Of a stretch of DNA of 35,371 nucleotides, positions 32,332 through 35,371 are shown piece by piece. The notes beneath the pieces are model-generated. The model searched no databases, was not told the DNA's origin, and saw only the letters and a list, made by a program, of their open reading frames with translations. The number at the start of each line of letters is the position of its first letter. Within the stretch, counting starts at the first letter, position 1. The position numbers and the translations under genes are program-made. The DNA is from Acidobacteriota bacterium (GTDB taxonomy: Bacteria; Acidobacteriota; Vicinamibacteria; Vicinamibacterales; JAFNAJ01), in contig JAHDVP010000052.1 in the NCBI GenBank assembly GCA_023384575.1, positions 1 through 35,371 of the forward strand, given 5' to 3'.

Positions 32332-33891
32332 TCATCTCGGCAGCCGGGTCACATCACGACGAAGTGCGTAGGCGGCGAGGTCGCCGTCACCGGACGGGGG
32401 GGCGGTCGCCGTTCGATACACCAGGCGCAGCCACGCCGCGAGCGCGACCACCAGGCCGGCGATGGGTGACCACGCCACCCAGGGGTCGCGCAACCACGCC
32501 GGTCGCTCGAAGAACGGCAGGATACGCGCCATGTCGAGGCCCGATCCGTAGGAGCCGGCGAGGAAGAGGTGCTCGGGCCGGTACGTGGTGGGGAAGCTGG
32601 CGTAGTAGGCCGGAAGGAGCCCGCCGAGCAACGCGCCAAGGGCGAGCGTGGCCGCCAGCAAGCTCACGAGCGGCAGCAGGCGAACGGGCTGGCGCATCGG
32701 CCACGACAGACCGGCGAGACCCACCGCCACGAGCGGCGCGAGCATGGGGAAGAGCCATCGGCCCTGAACCGCGTCGGCGGCGTCCCACAGCAACTGCCTC
32801 GACGGGGCCAGCATCAGCAGCGCGAGGCACCCCGCCGCGATCACCACGCCCTGCACGCGCGTGGTCGTGAGCGTCGCGGCTGGTTGCCACGCGGACCCGG
32901 CAACGAACCATGCGGCCGCCCCGGCGAGCGCAGCGGCGCACACGATGGCGAGCGCCACGAGCACGTGCGAGGGCAGGCCGATCGGCGTCGCCCCGAAGTT
33001 GCCGAGCTCGCCCCAGAACGACTGGAAGTAGTCGGGTGCCTGCCGGACCGTCGTCACCACCAGGTCGCGTGCGAAGGCGAACGGTGCCCCGACGAGCTGC
33101 TCTCGCGCGGCGGGCGAGAAGTAGAAGGTGGCGAGGCTCGCGCGCAGGGCCGGTACCGCGAAGGCAAGGGCGCCGACGAGCGGGCCGGCGAAGAGCGCGC
33201 CGTCGGCCGGTCGCAGGCGGTGCCCGCGCCAGACGAGCCAGGCGCGGCCGGGCAGCGCGACCGCGACGCTGGCCACGAGCGCGTAGGCCGTGTCCTTCGT
33301 GGCGATGGCGAGCGTCAATGTCGCGTAGAGCAGCGCAACCTCCCACCAGGCTGCGCGGCCGGCGACTGCCCGCAGCAGCAGGAGGACGCTCGCCGCCGAG
33401 GCCGCGTTGGCCCAGGTATCGGGTGTGATGCCCGACCCGGTGGCGACGAACACCGGGTGGAGCGCCATGACGAGCGGCGTGCCCCATGTCACGAGCGGGT
33501 TCGTGGGGCACAGCTCTCTGGCCACCAGGTGACCCATCCACACCGTGATGACGAGCGCGAGGCAGCCCCAGAGACGCAGCAGCACGAGCGCGCTCGCGGG
33601 GTCGGCCCTGGCGGCGACGATACCGTAAGCCGTTCCGGCCATACGGCCGTACAGCGGCTTCGCGCCCACCCACTCGTCGATGGGGCCGGGCGAGCCTCCC
33701 ACGAGCCGCGCCACCTCGCCGGGCGTGGCTGCCTGGCGGACCGCGTGGGCCTGGGCGACGGCGAAGTACACCATCTCGTCCGACACCTGGAACATCGGGC
33801 GGACGAACGCGGTGCCCATGGCGTGCGACAGCGTGATGGCGAGCAGGAGGGCGAGCAGGACCCCGGACCCCGCGCGGCTCGTCGTGTTCAT
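32332..33891 (-). CDS. Polytopic membrane protein, DUF2142/GT-C-like
   Basis: A 519-residue protein with about twelve membrane segments. A first helix is followed by an extracytoplasmic loop MFQVSDEMVYFAVAQAHAV, in which the acidic pair resembles the PDExxH loop of DUF2142 and GT-C glycosyltransferases. Later it has SYGSGLDMARILP in a loop near the C-terminus. It probably transfers a lipid-linked sugar or helps to build a glycan. Its start overlaps the stop of the GT2 gene by 4 bp (ATGA), so both are made together. The GT2 product could supply its polyprenyl-phosphate sugar; this is inference. Confidence 0.7.
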   Translation of the reverse strand: MNTTSRAGSGVLLALLLAITLSHAMGTAFVRPMFQVSDEMVYFAVAQAHAVRQAATPGEVARLVGGSPGPIDEWVGAKPLYGRMAGTAYGIVAARADPASALVLLRLWGCLALVITVWMGHLVARELCPTNPLVTWGTPLVMALHPVFVATGSGITPDTWANAASAASVLLLLRAVAGRAAWWEVALLYATLTLAIATKDTAYALVASVAVALPGRAWLVWRGHRLRPADGALFAGPLVGALAFAVPALRASLATFYFSPAAREQLVGAPFAFARDLVVTTVRQAPDYFQSFWGELGNFGATPIGLPSHVLVALAIVCAAALAGAAAWFVAGSAWQPAATLTTTRVQGVVIAAGCLALLMLAPSRQLLWDAADAVQGRWLFPMLAPLVAVGLAGLSWPMRQPVRLLPLVSLLAATLALGALLGGLLPAYYASFPTTYRPEHLFLAGSYGSGLDMARILPFFERPAWLRDPWVAWSPIAGLVVALAAWLRLVYRTATAPPSGDGDLAAYALRRDVTRLPR

Positions 33892-35333
33892 GGCTTCCTG
33901 GCGACGGCCACGAGGCCGAGGCCCGGCCAGGGCAGCAGCGGGTCGAGCCGGCGGGCGACGGGCGCGAGCACGTTGAAGACCTTCAGTTGTGCGCGCCCGA
34001 TGCGCGCGCGGCGGCACAGGCGGCCGTTCAGCCACCACACCGGGGTCGACACGCGGTTGATGGCGTCGATCGACTCGACCGCCAGACCGGCGCCCGTCAG
34101 CACCTGGCGGAGCCCGTCGCGCGAGAAGCGCCGAAGGTACCCGCGTGTCTCGTCGAGCCGCGAGTGCAGCGACGGGCAGGCCGAGACGTAGCAGACGAGG
34201 CGGCCGCCGGGCGCGAGCGTCGTCGCGAGCGCCGCGGTGAGCCCCGCTGGATCGCCGGCGCGTTCGAGCACGTTGACCGCGACGACCGTGTCCATCGCGC
34301 CGGCGAAGGGGTGGAGGGCCCCGTCGCGTTCGGCGTCGGCCTCGACGACCTCCATGTACGGCTTGCTGAGGGCGACGTTCTCGAGATAGCGCAGGTGGTG
34401 CGGGTTCGTCTCGGTGGCGACGTAGCGATCGCGGGGGATGAGCCGGGCGGTGAGCTGGCCGAGGCCGGCGTTGACCTCCAGCACGCGGGCGCCGACGTGC
34501 GCGACGAGGCGGTCGGCGAGCCAGCGGTTGAAGTAGGGCACCCGCTCGAGGTTGCGCACCATGTGCGAGCCGTACTCGTCGGCCTGGTAGAGGTCGTCGA
34601 CGATCTTGAAGCGCAGCAGCGTCACGAGCGCGTCGAGGGCGTCGCGCCAGCCGATCTTCTTCCCCTCCCGTCGGGTCCGGCCCGCGTAGCTCACCGGCAC
34701 CTCGAAGACCCGGCACCCGCGCTTGGCGACCTTCATCGTCAGCTCGGGTTCGATGCCGAAGCGATCGGATCGGATGGGAATCGACTTGAGGAGCGGCGCG
34801 CGGAAGACCTTGTAGCAGGTCTCCATGTCGGTCAGCGCCAGGTCGGTGAGCACGTTCGAGAGGAACGTGAGGAAGCGGTTGCCGAGCGTGTGGCGGTAGT
34901 GGAGCACGCGGCGACGGTCGCTCGGGAGGTAGCGCGAGCCGTAGACGACGTCGGCGTCGTCTTCGAGCAGGGGGCGGACGAGGCGGGCGTAGTCGCGTGG
35001 GTCGTACTCGAGGTCGGCGTCCTGGAAGACGATGAAGTCGCCGGTGGCGCAGGAGATGGCGGTGCGGATGGCGGCGCCCTTGCCCTGGTTGCGCTCGTGT
35101 TCGACGTAGACGAGGCGGGGCTCGGCTGCGGCGATGTCGCGGAGGATCTCGCGGGTGCCGTCGGTGGAGCAGTCGTCGACGACGACGACCTCGAGGGGGG
35201 CGAGGCCGGGCACCTCGACGGCCAGCACGCGGCGCAGCAGCTCGCGGACGAGGAAGCGCTCGTTGTAGACGGGTACGAGGACGCTGAGGGTGAGGGCCCG
35301 CGTTCGCGACATGGCGGCCGCGCCAGTGTACAC
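33888..35333 (-). CDS. Bifunctional GT2 glycosyltransferase and SAM methyltransferase
   Basis: A 481-residue fusion. Residues 1-240 are a GT-A glycosyltransferase of the DPM1/GT2 type: LSVLVPVYNE, VVVVDDCSTDGT, GKGAAIRTA, DFIVFQDADLEYDP and METCYKVFR. They probably load a sugar on polyprenyl phosphate. Residues about 265-481 are a class I methyltransferase with VLEVNAGLGQLTARL (N in place of the usual first glycine), an acidic ETNPHH and VVAVNVLER. The GTG start at 35333 has GGAGG 6-7 bp upstream; an ATG at 35312 is the alternative. Only 38 bp to the window edge remain, with a possible TATGAG -10 box. Confidence 0.9.
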   Translation of the reverse strand: MYTGAAAMSRTRALTLSVLVPVYNERFLVRELLRRVLAVEVPGLAPLEVVVVDDCSTDGTREILRDIAAAEPRLVYVEHERNQGKGAAIRTAISCATGDFIVFQDADLEYDPRDYARLVRPLLEDDADVVYGSRYLPSDRRRVLHYRHTLGNRFLTFLSNVLTDLALTDMETCYKVFRAPLLKSIPIRSDRFGIEPELTMKVAKRGCRVFEVPVSYAGRTRREGKKIGWRDALDALVTLLRFKIVDDLYQADEYGSHMVRNLERVPYFNRWLADRLVAHVGARVLEVNAGLGQLTARLIPRDRYVATETNPHHLRYLENVALSKPYMEVVEADAERDGALHPFAGAMDTVVAVNVLERAGDPAGLTAALATTLAPGGRLVCYVSACPSLHSRLDETRGYLRRFSRDGLRQVLTGAGLAVESIDAINRVSTPVWWLNGRLCRRARIGRAQLKVFNVLAPVARRLDPLLPWPGLGLVAVARKP

Positions 35334-35371
35334 CTTGACCCTCCGGACCCGATCTCATAGACTCCTAAGGT

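Overview
This is a very GC-rich stretch of bacterial chromosome with strong G/C bias at third codon positions. Together, several traits point to Acidobacteriota, probably a Vicinamibacteria-like lineage: an orphan MacB/FtsX-type ADOP permease, a lipoprotein amidohydrolase of the divergent D-aminoacylase group, a PQQ-like beta-propeller, a GT2-methyltransferase fusion and intergenic GGCTGGC-like heptamer repeats. This is inference from gene content; there is no rRNA or tRNA in the window.

Layout, left to right. 1-29: tail of an upstream gene, probably an outer-membrane barrel. 258-3970 (+): a lipoprotein metallophosphoesterase, then a multi-membrane-span glycosyltransferase-like protein and an FkbM methyltransferase. 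4195-7947 (-): RecQ helicase and an exported D-aminoacylase-like lipoprotein. 8077-8753 (+): a VapBC-type toxin-antitoxin pair with a visible promoter and palindromic operator. 8862-10609 (+): an MFS transporter coupled to a small membrane protein. 10697-12022 (-): a PQQ-like beta-propeller protein, divergent from the next operon.

12159-19402 (+) is the centrepiece, a tightly coupled seven-gene efflux operon: TetR regulator, HlyD lipoprotein adaptor, ATPase, TolC-like channel, second ATPase, and two ABC-2 permeases. It resembles the E. coli CecR-YbhGFSR system, but the double ATPase is split into two genes with the outer-membrane channel gene between them. A double palindrome sits in front of it.

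19489-25714 (+): an exported acetamidase/formamidase-like protein, a Na/Pi cotransporter with a PhoU-like tail, a REP-like hairpin that forms the end of that gene, a decayed NCS1 nucleobase-permease fragment, and a TAXI-type TRAP transporter (binding lipoprotein plus fused permease). 25800-26269 (+): a HicB/HicA pair. 26358-31441 (-): ADOP permease, a five-heme cytochrome c with an unusually structured upstream region, and a small secreted protein. 31652-32246 (+): a small protein plus nucleotidyltransferase pair. 32332-35333 (-): a membrane protein and a GT2-methyltransferase fusion, overlapping by 4 bp.

The best candidates for something undescribed are the region upstream of the pentaheme cytochrome (two tandem palindromes exactly 21 bp apart, then a nested RNA-like fold 46 bp before the start codon), the split asymmetric YbhF-type exporter, and the dispersed heptamer repeats.
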